The notes under the pieces are model-generated. The model did no database searches, was not told the DNA's origin, and saw nothing but the letters and a program-made list of their open reading frames with translations. The translations under genes were made by a program, and so were the position numbers. A stretch of 38,097 nucleotides of DNA from an uncultured bacterium (GTDB lineage Bacteria; Cyanobacteriota; Vampirovibrionia; Gastranaerophilales; Gastranaerophilaceae): NCBI GenBank assembly GCA_902795965.1, contig CADBNI010000060.1, positions 1 through 38,097 of the forward strand. The letters are read 5' to 3'. Shown here one piece after another: positions 15,521-23,713 of the stretch; position 1 is the first letter of the stretch; each line of letters begins with the position of its first letter.

Positions 15521-16652
15521 TTTGTACGAACGTTATCTGCAAAAAAAAGCAAAAAAATTAGGTATTTCGGTTGAAGAACTGAAAGCAGCCAATCAACCGA
15601 AAAATCAAGAGTCGGAGATTGTAGAGCAGACAGTAGAGAAAAATACAACCGAGCCGACTTACGTTCAACAAACCATTCAAAGTCAGCTTGAAAAACAACC
15701 GATTGTTCAGCCTGAAACCGTAAAAACGGAAGTTCCTTCTTACATTTTCGGTCCTTCAAAAATGGAGGAAAAACCTGTCGAACAACAAATTCCTCAAGTG
15801 AAAGATAACAGAGAAAATAAATTTGGGCTTATCGGTTATCCGCTCGGACATTCGCTTTCAAAAGTTATACATGAAGCAGGATTTAAGAGTTTGGGAGTAG
15901 ATGCGACTTATGAAATTTTGGAAACTCCGCCCGATATGCTTGTTGACAGGATAAAACAGTTAAAATCAAACGGGTATAAGGGGTTTAATGTCACAATACC
16001 TTTGAAACTTCCCGTTTCATTATTTGTGAACGAAGTTGACAGATATGCTGATTTGGCAAGAGCGGTTAATACTGTTTATATTGATGCCGATAAATCTTTG
16101 AAGGCCTATAATACTGATGTTATCGGGTTTAAGCGCGCAATTCCTAAAGATATAAATTTGCGCGGGGGAAAAGCTGCTATTTTGGGTACAGGCGGAGCTG
16201 CACACGCGGCTTGTGTTGCTTTGAGCGAATGTGCGGTTAAGAATATTGATTTCTTTACGAGAAACATTCCAAACTCTTTGGATTTGATGGATTACGTAAG
16301 ACGGCAGTTCCCGAATATTACTTTTAATGTTTATCAGATAGAACATATACGGGATTTGGGTGAGTATGATATGCTTGTAAATGCCACTCCGATAGGGATG
16401 TTGGGGCGTTCGGGCGATATGATGCCTGTTGAAGAATATGCTTTGAAAACCTTAAAACCTTCGGCAGTTGTTTATGATGTAATTTATAATCCCAAGAGAA
16501 CAGTGTTGATTAAGTCTGCGCAAAAATTGGGGTTAAGAACGATTACGGGGCTTGATATGCTGATTTATCAAGCAGTTGCTGCTCAAGAAATATGGTTTGG
16601 AAACACCCCCGATTGGAAAGATATGAAAATCGCTGCATTGGAAGAACTTTAA
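15510..16652 (+). CDS. aroE: Shikimate dehydrogenase with N-terminal extension
   Basis: 380 residues. The catalytic part (about 104-380) reduces 3-dehydroshikimate with NADPH: SLS at 115-117 and catalytic K166 in NVTIPLK bind shikimate, NTD 201-203 carries the catalytic Asp, and GTGGAA 226-231 is the cofactor loop; GLDMLIYQA is near the end. Typical AroE is about 270-290 residues. Here residues 1-103 are extra: a short basic helix (YERYLQKKAKKLGIS) followed by a Gln/Glu/Pro-rich linker. GTG 15510 has GGAGAAAAC upstream and overlaps topA. An internal start near M85 is possible, but the extension is in frame with normal codon use. Last gene of the operon; converges on the XRE gene with a 4-bp overlap. 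Confidence 0.95.
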   Translation: MNPDLYERYLQKKAKKLGISVEELKAANQPKNQESEIVEQTVEKNTTEPTYVQQTIQSQLEKQPIVQPETVKTEVPSYIFGPSKMEEKPVEQQIPQVKDNRENKFGLIGYPLGHSLSKVIHEAGFKSLGVDATYEILETPPDMLVDRIKQLKSNGYKGFNVTIPLKLPVSLFVNEVDRYADLARAVNTVYIDADKSLKAYNTDVIGFKRAIPKDINLRGGKAAILGTGGAAHAACVALSECAVKNIDFFTRNIPNSLDLMDYVRRQFPNITFNVYQIEHIRDLGEYDMLVNATPIGMLGRSGDMMPVEEYALKTLKPSAVVYDVIYNPKRTVLIKSAQKLGLRTITGLDMLIYQAVAAQEIWFGNTPDWKDMKIAALEEL

Positions 16653-16858
16653 TTTTCCTCGGGAACAAATTCCAGAAGTTCGTTAATATCGCATTTTAGA
16701 TAAATGCAAAGTTTGTTTATGATGTCCAATCCGACATTAACTCTTTTGTTGTGTATAATCTCTGAAATTATTGATTTGCTCACACCCGTTGCTTTGTAAA
16801 TTGCGGTAGCGGTGGCTTCTCTATCCCACATTATTTCTCTGAGTTTTATTTTAATCAT
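16649..16858 (-). CDS. Small XRE-family regulator
   Basis: 69 residues, a single Cro/C1-type HTH: LREIMWDREATATAIYKATG, then VSKSIISEIIHNKRVNVGLD as recognition region, then INKLCIYLKCDINELLEFVP. This matches the short stand-alone YozG-like XRE regulators. It is divergent from the pseudopilin gene, and its likely promoter overlaps that of the pilin, so it may repress itself and the pilin. That regulatory link is inference from position. Confidence 0.88.
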   Translation of the reverse strand: MIKIKLREIMWDREATATAIYKATGVSKSIISEIIHNKRVNVGLDIINKLCIYLKCDINELLEFVPEEN

Positions 16859-16864
16859 ATATAC

Positions 16865-16895
16865 ATTATAAAATATTTTTAAAATATATTGACAA
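16865..16895 (-). promoter_or_regulatory. Possible promoter of the XRE gene
   Basis: On the minus strand TTGTCA (complement of 16890-16895) precedes TATAAT (complement of 16865-16870) with a long 19-nt spacer, or TTATAA with 18. The -35 shares bases with the opposing pilin promoter. Confidence 0.45.
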
Positions 16896-16917
16896 ATTAA
16901 CTAAAATATTATATAAT
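16889..16917 (+). promoter_or_regulatory. Consensus sigma-70 promoter of the pseudopilin gene
   Basis: TTGACA (16889-16894), 17-nt spacer, TATAAT (16912-16917): both hexamers and the spacing are perfect. The leader would be about 60 nt of AT-rich sequence. Confidence 0.8.
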
Positions 16918-16984
16918 TACATGTAAAACAATATAAACATTTAATATATTAAACATATATAATAAGAAATGATAAGGAGCTTAT

Positions 16985-17641
16985 ATGAAAAAATCTGCAT
17001 TTACGCTATCGGAAGTATTAATCACCCTCGGGATAATAGGTGTTGTCGTGGCAATAACCATGCCTGTATTGATTAATAGGTATCAGGAGCGTGTTACCGT
17101 TACTAAGGTTAAAAAATTTTATTCAATGATAAATCAAGCATTTCTTTTGTCGGTTAAAGATAACGGTTACGCAAACGAATGGAATGTTGGAGATGGACGA
17201 AATGCAACAACTGCCAATCAATTTGCAAGTTATATAAAACCGTATTTAAAAATAGTGAGAGATTGCGGAACATCAAGCGGTTGCTTAGCTTATAAAGAAA
17301 GCCCAAAAATGTTAAATAACACGTCAACGTTTTATAATTATGATACCAATAGTAATTATTACAAAATGGTATTAGCCGATGGAAGTTACATATTTTTAAG
17401 AGGTGCAATAGATAAATATTGTCAAACAAATGACGTTGGAATAAGTAATACTTGCGGATTTGTAGCATTTGATATCAATGGCGGAAAAGAGCCAAATACT
17501 GTAGGTAAAGATATTTTTGTCGTTTATATTACGCCTTTTACCGTAAAAACAAGTCCACAAACTTGTGACAAAACTTCAGAAGGCTGGTCTTGCTTGGCAT
17601 ATATACTCAAAAACAATAATATGAATTATCTGTACAAATAA
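16985..17641 (+). CDS. Type IV pilin-like / type II secretion pseudopilin
   Basis: 218 residues with a class III prepilin signal: MKKSA followed by FTLSEVLITLG, with Glu at +5 of the mature protein and a hydrophobic helix to about residue 30. Prepilin peptidase should cut between A5 and F6; Ala at -1 instead of Gly is tolerated in some pilins. The globular part has cysteines in close pairs (CGTSSGC, CQTNDVGISNTC, CDKTSEGWSC), suggesting three disulfides. AAGGAG precedes ATG 16985. No secretion or pilus assembly genes are nearby, so it is an orphan that must use machinery encoded elsewhere. Confidence 0.88.
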   Translation: MKKSAFTLSEVLITLGIIGVVVAITMPVLINRYQERVTVTKVKKFYSMINQAFLLSVKDNGYANEWNVGDGRNATTANQFASYIKPYLKIVRDCGTSSGCLAYKESPKMLNNTSTFYNYDTNSNYYKMVLADGSYIFLRGAIDKYCQTNDVGISNTCGFVAFDINGGKEPNTVGKDIFVVYITPFTVKTSPQTCDKTSEGWSCLAYILKNNNMNYLYK

Positions 17642-18868
17642 TCACTCATACCTCAATGCATCAATAGGGTTGAGTAATGAGGCTTTGTATGCGGGATAAA
17701 GTCCAAACACAATCCCCACAAGTCCCGAAAACGAAAACGAAATTAGTATCGGCATCAGCGTAAACACGACAGGTCTTGATGATACAGCCGAAAATATAAG
17801 TGCGATTGCAATACCCGTAATTACTCCTATTAATCCGCCAACAAGTGCCAAAACAAGAGCTTCTACAAGAAATTGAAGCCTTATATCCTGCGCCCTTGCA
17901 CCTATCGCCATTCGTATACCGATTTCTTTCGTACGCTCGGTTACGGATACCAGCATAATGTTCATTACGCCTATACCGCCGACAAGAAGTGATATAGCCG
18001 CAACAAAAATCAAAAATACCGTTATGGATCTCACATTTGCCTTTAAAGATTCTTGAAATTCCGCATTATTTCTTATTTCAAAGTCGTTATCCTGAGATTT
18101 ACCCAAATTGTGTCTTGCGCGAAGAATTTCTTCCACATCTTTTTCTGCAATGGAACTGTCATCAACAGAATCTGCTTTGACCAAAATTTGATTGACAGAC
18201 CCGGGAAAATCCGTACCAAAGACCTTTCTTTGTGCGGTAGTCAAAGGGATTAACACCAAATCGTCCTGATCAAACGGTCCTGATTGCCCTTTCGATTTTA
18301 ATACACCTACAACCCTAAACGGGACATTCCCAATTCTCAGCGTTTTATCAACGGGGTCAATATCCCCGAAAAGTTCGTTTGCAACGGTCGAGCCTATAAT
18401 CGCAACTTTGGCGGAATTTCTGTCATCATCACGAGTAAAAGATTTACCCGATTCAACCTCATAATTTTTTACGTAAAGATATGGGGTAGTAATGCCGTAA
18501 ATTGTCGTCTGCCAGTTTTGGTTGCCGAACATAACCTGTTTTGAAGAACTCATCAAAGGCGCAACGGCATCAACACCTCTTGCGTTTCTGCTGATAGCTT
18601 CGGCATCTTTGACGCTCAATGTCGGTTTTGATCCCATTCCCATTGAAACTCCGCCGGATTTTGCGGTAGAAGATCGAACAGTCAAGAGATTTGACCCCAT
18701 GGATTCCATATTTTCCTGAACCTGTTTATTTGTTCCAGAGCCTATAGCAAGCATTGCAATAACCGCGGAAACACCGATAATTATACCCAAAGAGGTAAGT
18801 GCCGAGCGCATTTTGTTTACCCTCAGCGAATTTAAAGCTATTTTTAGTGTCGATTTAAAGTCTATCAT
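17642..18868 (-). CDS. MacB/FtsX-like ABC transporter permease
   Basis: 408 residues. One membrane span near 19-42 (SALTSLGIIIGVSAVIAM), a large periplasmic MacB-PCD domain (about 45-270), then three C-terminal spans (from about 280) with the FtsX-like GGIGVMNIMLVSVTERTKEIGIRMAIGA loop at 297-324. This is the four-span mechanotransmission fold. Unlike E. coli MacB, the ATPase is a separate gene. It is the last gene of the efflux operon; its ATG shares a base with the ATPase stop (TAATG), and its stop abuts that of the pseudopilin on the other strand. Confidence 0.93.
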   Translation of the reverse strand: MIDFKSTLKIALNSLRVNKMRSALTSLGIIIGVSAVIAMLAIGSGTNKQVQENMESMGSNLLTVRSSTAKSGGVSMGMGSKPTLSVKDAEAISRNARGVDAVAPLMSSSKQVMFGNQNWQTTIYGITTPYLYVKNYEVESGKSFTRDDDRNSAKVAIIGSTVANELFGDIDPVDKTLRIGNVPFRVVGVLKSKGQSGPFDQDDLVLIPLTTAQRKVFGTDFPGSVNQILVKADSVDDSSIAEKDVEEILRARHNLGKSQDNDFEIRNNAEFQESLKANVRSITVFLIFVAAISLLVGGIGVMNIMLVSVTERTKEIGIRMAIGARAQDIRLQFLVEALVLALVGGLIGVITGIAIALIFSAVSSRPVVFTLMPILISFSFSGLVGIVFGLYPAYKASLLNPIDALRYE

Positions 18869-19584
18869 TAAGTTTCATTCGTCCTTGTTTTTATCCAATC
18901 ATCTTTCAACATATCGGATACGATTTTTCCGTCTTTGAATTTAATAATTCTTTTTGTATATTGCGCAATATCGGGTTCATGCGTAACAAGCACGATAGTT
19001 TTGCCGTATTTTTCATTAAGATTTACAAAAAATTCCATAACATCAATACTTGTTTTTGTATCCAAATTTCCAGTAGGTTCGTCCGCCAAAATCAACGGTG
19101 CATCATTCACGATAGCCCTTGCGATTGCAACTCTCTGCTGCTGACCGCCAGACATTTGCGAAGGCATATTGTCTTTTTTTGATTCAAGTCCGACTATTTG
19201 CAAGGCTTTCAGAGCCTTTTCATATCGTTCTTTTTCGGGAATACCTTTATATATCATGGGCATTGCCACATTATCAATCGCAGAAGTTCTTGATATAAGG
19301 TTAAATCCCTGAAATACAAATCCGATTTTGTTGTTTCTTATATCGGATAATTGTTCGGAATTAAGCGAAAAAACATCAATCCCGTCAAGGTAATACTCAC
19401 CCGAAGTCGGTATATCAAGCGTTCCGAGCATATTCATACAGGTTGATTTACCCGAGCCTGAAGTTCCCATTATTGCAACAAATTCACCTTCTTCAATGGA
19501 AAATGAAACTCCGTTAAGGGCATAAAAATCTTCATCACCCGTTTTGTATATCTTTATGGCATCTTTTACTTTTATCAATGTCAT
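18868..19584 (-). CDS. MacB/LolD-type ABC transporter ATPase
   Basis: 238 residues. Walker A GTSGSGKST (40-48), Q-loop Q92 (VFQGFNL), signature MSGGQQQR (144-151), Walker B LILADEP (164-170), switch His 202 (VTHEP). The ISRTSAIDNVAMPM stretch after the Q-loop and the sequence at 171-175 (GNLDT) are typical of the MacB/LolD/FtsE group. It powers the adjacent permease from the cytoplasmic side. Its ATG overlaps the adaptor stop (ATGA). Confidence 0.95.
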   Translation of the reverse strand: MTLIKVKDAIKIYKTGDEDFYALNGVSFSIEEGEFVAIMGTSGSGKSTCMNMLGTLDIPTSGEYYLDGIDVFSLNSEQLSDIRNNKIGFVFQGFNLISRTSAIDNVAMPMIYKGIPEKERYEKALKALQIVGLESKKDNMPSQMSGGQQQRVAIARAIVNDAPLILADEPTGNLDTKTSIDVMEFFVNLNEKYGKTIVLVTHEPDIAQYTKRIIKFKDGKIVSDMLKDDWIKTRTNET

Positions 19585-20753
19585 AATCTTGGTACTCTGT
19601 TTTTTCTGTTCATATTCTTTTTGTCGGATTTATTACCGATAATACTCAGGATTACTCTGTCGCCTTCGTTAATTTTATCTGTAATAATTTCCGTATAACT
19701 GTCATCACTCGCCCCTTTTTCAACATCAAAACGTATCGGTTTTCCTTCTTTCAAAACCCAAACACCTTGATTTTTATATTTTTGACCGTTGATATCGGGA
19801 GTAAATTTCAAAGCCAAATTCGGAACGCAAAGAACGTCTTGACTTTGGCTTGTAATTATGGAAACATTAGCCGTCATACCCGGTTTAAGTTTCAAATCTT
19901 CGTTATCCACATCAACAATAACCGTATAAGTTACGACATTTGAAACGGTAGTAGGCGAAAGTCTTACCTGCGTGACTTTTCCTTCAAAATCACTGTCGGG
20001 ATAACCGTCAAGGGTATAAGTAACATCTTGTCCTTCTTTGACTTTGCCGATATCGGCTTCCGATACGCTCACTTCAATTTGCATTTTTGTTAAATCCTGA
20101 GCAATCGTAAAAAGTTCGGGAGCTTGAAAACTTGCGGCAACAGGCTGCCCGACATCAATTTTTCTTGAAATTACGGTTCCGTCAACAGGTGCAATAATTT
20201 GAGTGTAGCCCAAATTTGTTTGTGCGGTTCTCAAAGATGCCTGATACTGGTTGATTTGCGCTCTTGCCGCATTGATTTGCGCAAGGTCGGATTTGTAGGT
20301 GCTGTATTTTTGGTCAAGTTCGCTTTTTGCAACAAAATTTTTCGTATAAAGATTTTTGTATCTTTGATATTGCTTTTCGTCAAATTCGGCAATCGCTTGA
20401 AGTCTGATGAGATTTGCCTGTGCGTTGCTGATTTGCGCCATATTTTGCTGAACCTGAGCTTCAAAATTTGCGGGGTCAATTTGTGCCAAAAGCTGACCCT
20501 TTTTTACTTCAGAATTGTAATCAACATAAATTGCTTTTATAAGTCCCGAAACCGTAGAACCAACAGAAACGGTGTTTACGGGATTGATTGTACCGGATGC
20601 CTCAACATATTGGGTAATTGTACAACGATTAATTTCTTTTGTTTCATATTTTATTTGTTTGCTTTTTGTAATGCCAAAAATTGCAAATATTGAAACAATT
20701 ATTGCAACAATTACAAAAATATAACGTTTTTTAATTTTAAAGTTTTCGTTCAT
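19581..20753 (-). CDS. MacA-like periplasmic adaptor (membrane fusion protein)
   Basis: 390 residues. An N-terminal membrane anchor (about 11-30) precedes a lipoyl half-motif GTINPVNTVSVGSTVSGLIKA, an alpha-helical hairpin (about 95-185, rich in Q and A), the second lipoyl half with TVISRKIDVGQPV, and a beta-barrel with a C-terminal membrane-proximal domain. It joins the ABC pump to TolC across the periplasm. GAGGA, formed within the tolC-family stop region, precedes ATG 20753, suggesting translational coupling. It closely resembles MacA/YknX-type adaptors of MacB-like transporters. Confidence 0.93.
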   Translation of the reverse strand: MNENFKIKKRYIFVIVAIIVSIFAIFGITKSKQIKYETKEINRCTITQYVEASGTINPVNTVSVGSTVSGLIKAIYVDYNSEVKKGQLLAQIDPANFEAQVQQNMAQISNAQANLIRLQAIAEFDEKQYQRYKNLYTKNFVAKSELDQKYSTYKSDLAQINAARAQINQYQASLRTAQTNLGYTQIIAPVDGTVISRKIDVGQPVAASFQAPELFTIAQDLTKMQIEVSVSEADIGKVKEGQDVTYTLDGYPDSDFEGKVTQVRLSPTTVSNVVTYTVIVDVDNEDLKLKPGMTANVSIITSQSQDVLCVPNLALKFTPDINGQKYKNQGVWVLKEGKPIRFDVEKGASDDSYTEIITDKINEGDRVILSIIGNKSDKKNMNRKNRVPRL

Positions 20754-20755
20754 TT

Positions 20756-22192
20756 TTAATCCTCAATAGAAGTTGTCGTACTTTGCGGTAATGCAATGGC
20801 TTTTTCGAGATTTGCTCTTGCAACATTGTAATTGTACACCGCCTGTACATAATTTATTTGTGCCTTGTTATAATTTACTTTTGCATCCTGAAGTTCGATA
20901 TAATCCCCCAAACCTACCGCATAACGTCCGTCTGCAAGCTCAAAGTTTTCGAGAGTTTGTCTGACTTTTACGGCAAGCAAAGGAATTTGCTTTTCGTATT
21001 CGGTCATATTTACGTAAAGATTTTGAACTTCAAAATATATATTTTGTTTTGATAAATCGATTTCGTTTTCCGCAATTTTTACATTGAATTTTGCATTGTC
21101 TATTTTATGCTTTTCAGCCTTTATGTTTACTGAAGTTGACAGATTTACACCGACATTGAGTGAATTTGTGTTATATTGATTTCTGTAACCGTAGCCGGCA
21201 TTTGCGGTTAATTCGGGCAGATATTCGCGTTTTGTGTATTTCAAAGATTCTTTCATGGCGCTAAGAGTAGCATCATAGGCTTTTAAATCGGGACGATTTT
21301 TATAAGCCAATTTTACGGCTTCCTCAAAAGAATACGGAAACGGGTCAAATTTATAATTTTCAAGCACTTCGAGTTTTTCTGCCTGAGCGGTCAAAAACGC
21401 ATTATCAACATCTTTCGGTGGATTGCTCAAATCTTTTACTTCGTCAATTTTCTCAAGATTTACGGGAGTAAAATTAGTCTGAAAATTAAACGTTTCCGTA
21501 TTTTGAATTTCATATTCCGGAGCAAACGCAACAAACATTGAGTTGTTCAGTTTTACAAGCGCATTCTGATAAAGTTTTTCGGAATTTACAAGCGTAACTT
21601 TTGATTCGCTCAGGTTAACCTCGGCATTAACAAGGTCAATTTTAGACTTAATCCCTTCGTCAAAATACGCTTTTGTGCGCTGATAATTGCGCTCGTTTAT
21701 CTGAACATTTGATTTATTTATATCAACGGTTGCTTTTGCCGCCAAAACTCCGTAGTAATTCGTTTTTACGGTAAAAATCGTATCCAAAACTATTTTTTCA
21801 AAGTTGTAAAGTGATGCAATTCTGTTAAAATTCTGCATTCTTATGTTGGCATTTGTTTTGCCGAAATTAAACAAGAGCTGTTTTATATTTGCCTCAACCG
21901 TATAATTATTGTTATTGTTTGAATTTTGACTTGAATGAGTATCGGTAAAAGTATATCCGGTACCAACCCCCAAAGTCGGGAAGTAACCCGATTTTGCAAC
22001 TCCCAAATTTCCTTTGGAAATTCCGTAATTATAGCGGGCTTTTTTGATGTTAGGACTGTTTTGAAGGGCAAGATTTATGCAGTCCGTAATTGTCAAAACA
22101 GCATGCTTTTCAACACTCACCTGCTCTACCGCATTACAACTCAGTGTTGATAAGCATATCCCAAATATTAACGCTATTTTCCTTATATCCAA
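20756..22192 (-). CDS. TolC-family outer-membrane efflux protein
   Basis: 478 residues. A signal peptide (about 1-22) is followed by two structurally repeated halves of long helices with the LALQNSPNIKKARYNYGISKGNLGVAKSGYFPTL-like opening (split across 42-75) and a second copy starting EEAVKLAYKNRPDLKAYDATL. It forms the outer-membrane and periplasmic tunnel of the efflux system. The start is TTG at 22192 with AAGGA nine bases upstream. It is the first gene of the operon. Cargo is unknown; MacAB-TolC systems export macrolides, peptides or lipids. Confidence 0.93.
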   Translation of the reverse strand: MDIRKIALIFGICLSTLSCNAVEQVSVEKHAVLTITDCINLALQNSPNIKKARYNYGISKGNLGVAKSGYFPTLGVGTGYTFTDTHSSQNSNNNNNYTVEANIKQLLFNFGKTNANIRMQNFNRIASLYNFEKIVLDTIFTVKTNYYGVLAAKATVDINKSNVQINERNYQRTKAYFDEGIKSKIDLVNAEVNLSESKVTLVNSEKLYQNALVKLNNSMFVAFAPEYEIQNTETFNFQTNFTPVNLEKIDEVKDLSNPPKDVDNAFLTAQAEKLEVLENYKFDPFPYSFEEAVKLAYKNRPDLKAYDATLSAMKESLKYTKREYLPELTANAGYGYRNQYNTNSLNVGVNLSTSVNIKAEKHKIDNAKFNVKIAENEIDLSKQNIYFEVQNLYVNMTEYEKQIPLLAVKVRQTLENFELADGRYAVGLGDYIELQDAKVNYNKAQINYVQAVYNYNVARANLEKAIALPQSTTTSIED

Positions 22193-22220
22193 ATAAAATT
22201 TTCCTTACTCTCTTACAACG

Positions 22221-22229
22221 ATTGTAACA
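22221..22229 (-). promoter_or_regulatory. Extended -10 promoter of the efflux operon
   Basis: On the minus strand TG-T-TACAAT, about 29 nt before the TTG start; a weak TTGGAA lies farther upstream with a 19-nt gap. Confidence 0.45.
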
Positions 22230-22251
22230 TATTTTTTGTTCATTTTTCCAA

Positions 22252-23712
22252 TTAATCTTTCAGTGTCCAAAAATCCCTCTGCAACATTACCATAAACGGA
22301 ATTAATTCCAAACGTCCGACAAGCATGTTTATTATGAATATAATTTTTGAGATTGTGTGCAAACTGTCATAATTTCCCATAGGACCGGTCGTAACCGCGA
22401 CCCCGGGTCCGATATTACCGAGAGATGCTATTGCACCCGTCAAACCAACCGCACTGTTCTGCTCTATCAAAGACATCAAAACTGACGTCAAACCGAATAT
22501 TAAAAAATAAAAGAATACAAAAACCACTATCTGCCTTGCGGTTTCCGTCTGAACCGTTTTATTGTCTATTTTGATATTAACGATTGCGTTCGGGTGAAGG
22601 ATTTTTACGATTTCACTTTTCATACTTTTAAACACTACAAGCCATCTTGCCAACTTGATACCACCGCCTGCCGAGCTTGCGCATGCGCCCATAAACATGA
22701 CGATAAACAACAAAACTTTTGATGTATAGTTCCATTTCTCAAAATCAACACTTGCAAATCCCGATGATGTCGTGATGCTGATTACCTGAAACAGTGAATC
22801 TCTGAAATTTCCGTCCGCATACTTGTTTAGCACAAACGAAAGTGTAATCAATCCGCCCATCAGCAATACCATAAAAAAGTAAGCTCGAAATTCCTCACTT
22901 TTGAACAATATAAAAGGATTTTTTTGATTTATTGCTTTATATTGAAGGTTAAAGCTGACACCCGCCAAGAACATAAATACCAATACAATCCACGTTATCG
23001 CATTTGAATGATATCCGAAAATGCTTTCGGCATGAGGTGAAAACCCACCTGCCGAAACCGTGGACAACGAATTGCAAATAGCATCAAAATTGGGCATTCC
23101 CGCCCATATCAAAAGAAGTGTTTCCAAAATCGTAAAGGCAAGATAAATTTTCCAAAGCGCGGATGCGGTATTTCTAATTCTCGGAGTAAATTTATCCTCA
23201 TTAGGCCCCGGAGTTTCGGCAAAAAACATCTGACGACCCGCAACAGCAAATTGAGGCAAGACCGCAATAAACAAAACAATTATACCCAAACCGCCCAACC
23301 ACTGCGTAAATGATCTCCAAAAGAAAAATGCATGCGGATAATCATAATGCGTCAAAATAGTTGCCCCCGTTGTCGTAATCCCCGATACGGATTCAAACAA
23401 TGCATTTATCGGTGAAATTCCGTAAAAAAGATAAGGAATTGATGACACAAGACTGAATACAACCCAAACCGAAGCGACTATAAACAACGCTTCACCTTTT
23501 TTAATATCGTTTAAATTCTCAAGCGTTGAGGCATTTTTGACAAATTTTCTAAGCGCATATCCGATAAGTGCTGAGGTTGCTGCAGTTGTCAAAAAAGGCA
23601 ATACGGAAGAATATTCACCGTAAATTAAAGCAACGGCAACGGGGGCAAGGATTACGAGTCCTATATACATCATTGTAAGCCCTATTGCATTTGCCAAATA
23701 ATCTAAACGCAT
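22252..23712 (-). CDS. trkH: Trk-type potassium uptake channel subunit
   Basis: 486 residues, polytopic, with the four pore repeats of the TrkH/KtrB family: SGITTTGAT (110-118), STVSAGGFSPH (217-227), ITTSSGFASVD and SLGNIGPGVA. These loops carry the selectivity-filter glycines. The chain allows K+ entry across the inner membrane under control of TrkA. One base separates the trkA stop from this ATG at 23712, so they are co-translated. Confidence 0.96.
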   Translation of the reverse strand: MRLDYLANAIGLTMMYIGLVILAPVAVALIYGEYSSVLPFLTTAATSALIGYALRKFVKNASTLENLNDIKKGEALFIVASVWVVFSLVSSIPYLFYGISPINALFESVSGITTTGATILTHYDYPHAFFFWRSFTQWLGGLGIIVLFIAVLPQFAVAGRQMFFAETPGPNEDKFTPRIRNTASALWKIYLAFTILETLLLIWAGMPNFDAICNSLSTVSAGGFSPHAESIFGYHSNAITWIVLVFMFLAGVSFNLQYKAINQKNPFILFKSEEFRAYFFMVLLMGGLITLSFVLNKYADGNFRDSLFQVISITTSSGFASVDFEKWNYTSKVLLFIVMFMGACASSAGGGIKLARWLVVFKSMKSEIVKILHPNAIVNIKIDNKTVQTETARQIVVFVFFYFLIFGLTSVLMSLIEQNSAVGLTGAIASLGNIGPGVAVTTGPMGNYDSLHTISKIIFIINMLVGRLELIPFMVMLQRDFWTLKD

Positions 23713-23713
23713 A

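Noticed and set aside
20199-20693. 164-residue Cys-rich ORF opposite the MacA-like gene
   Set aside because: Antisense shadow; the Cys and Phe excess mirrors Ala/Gln/Lys codons.
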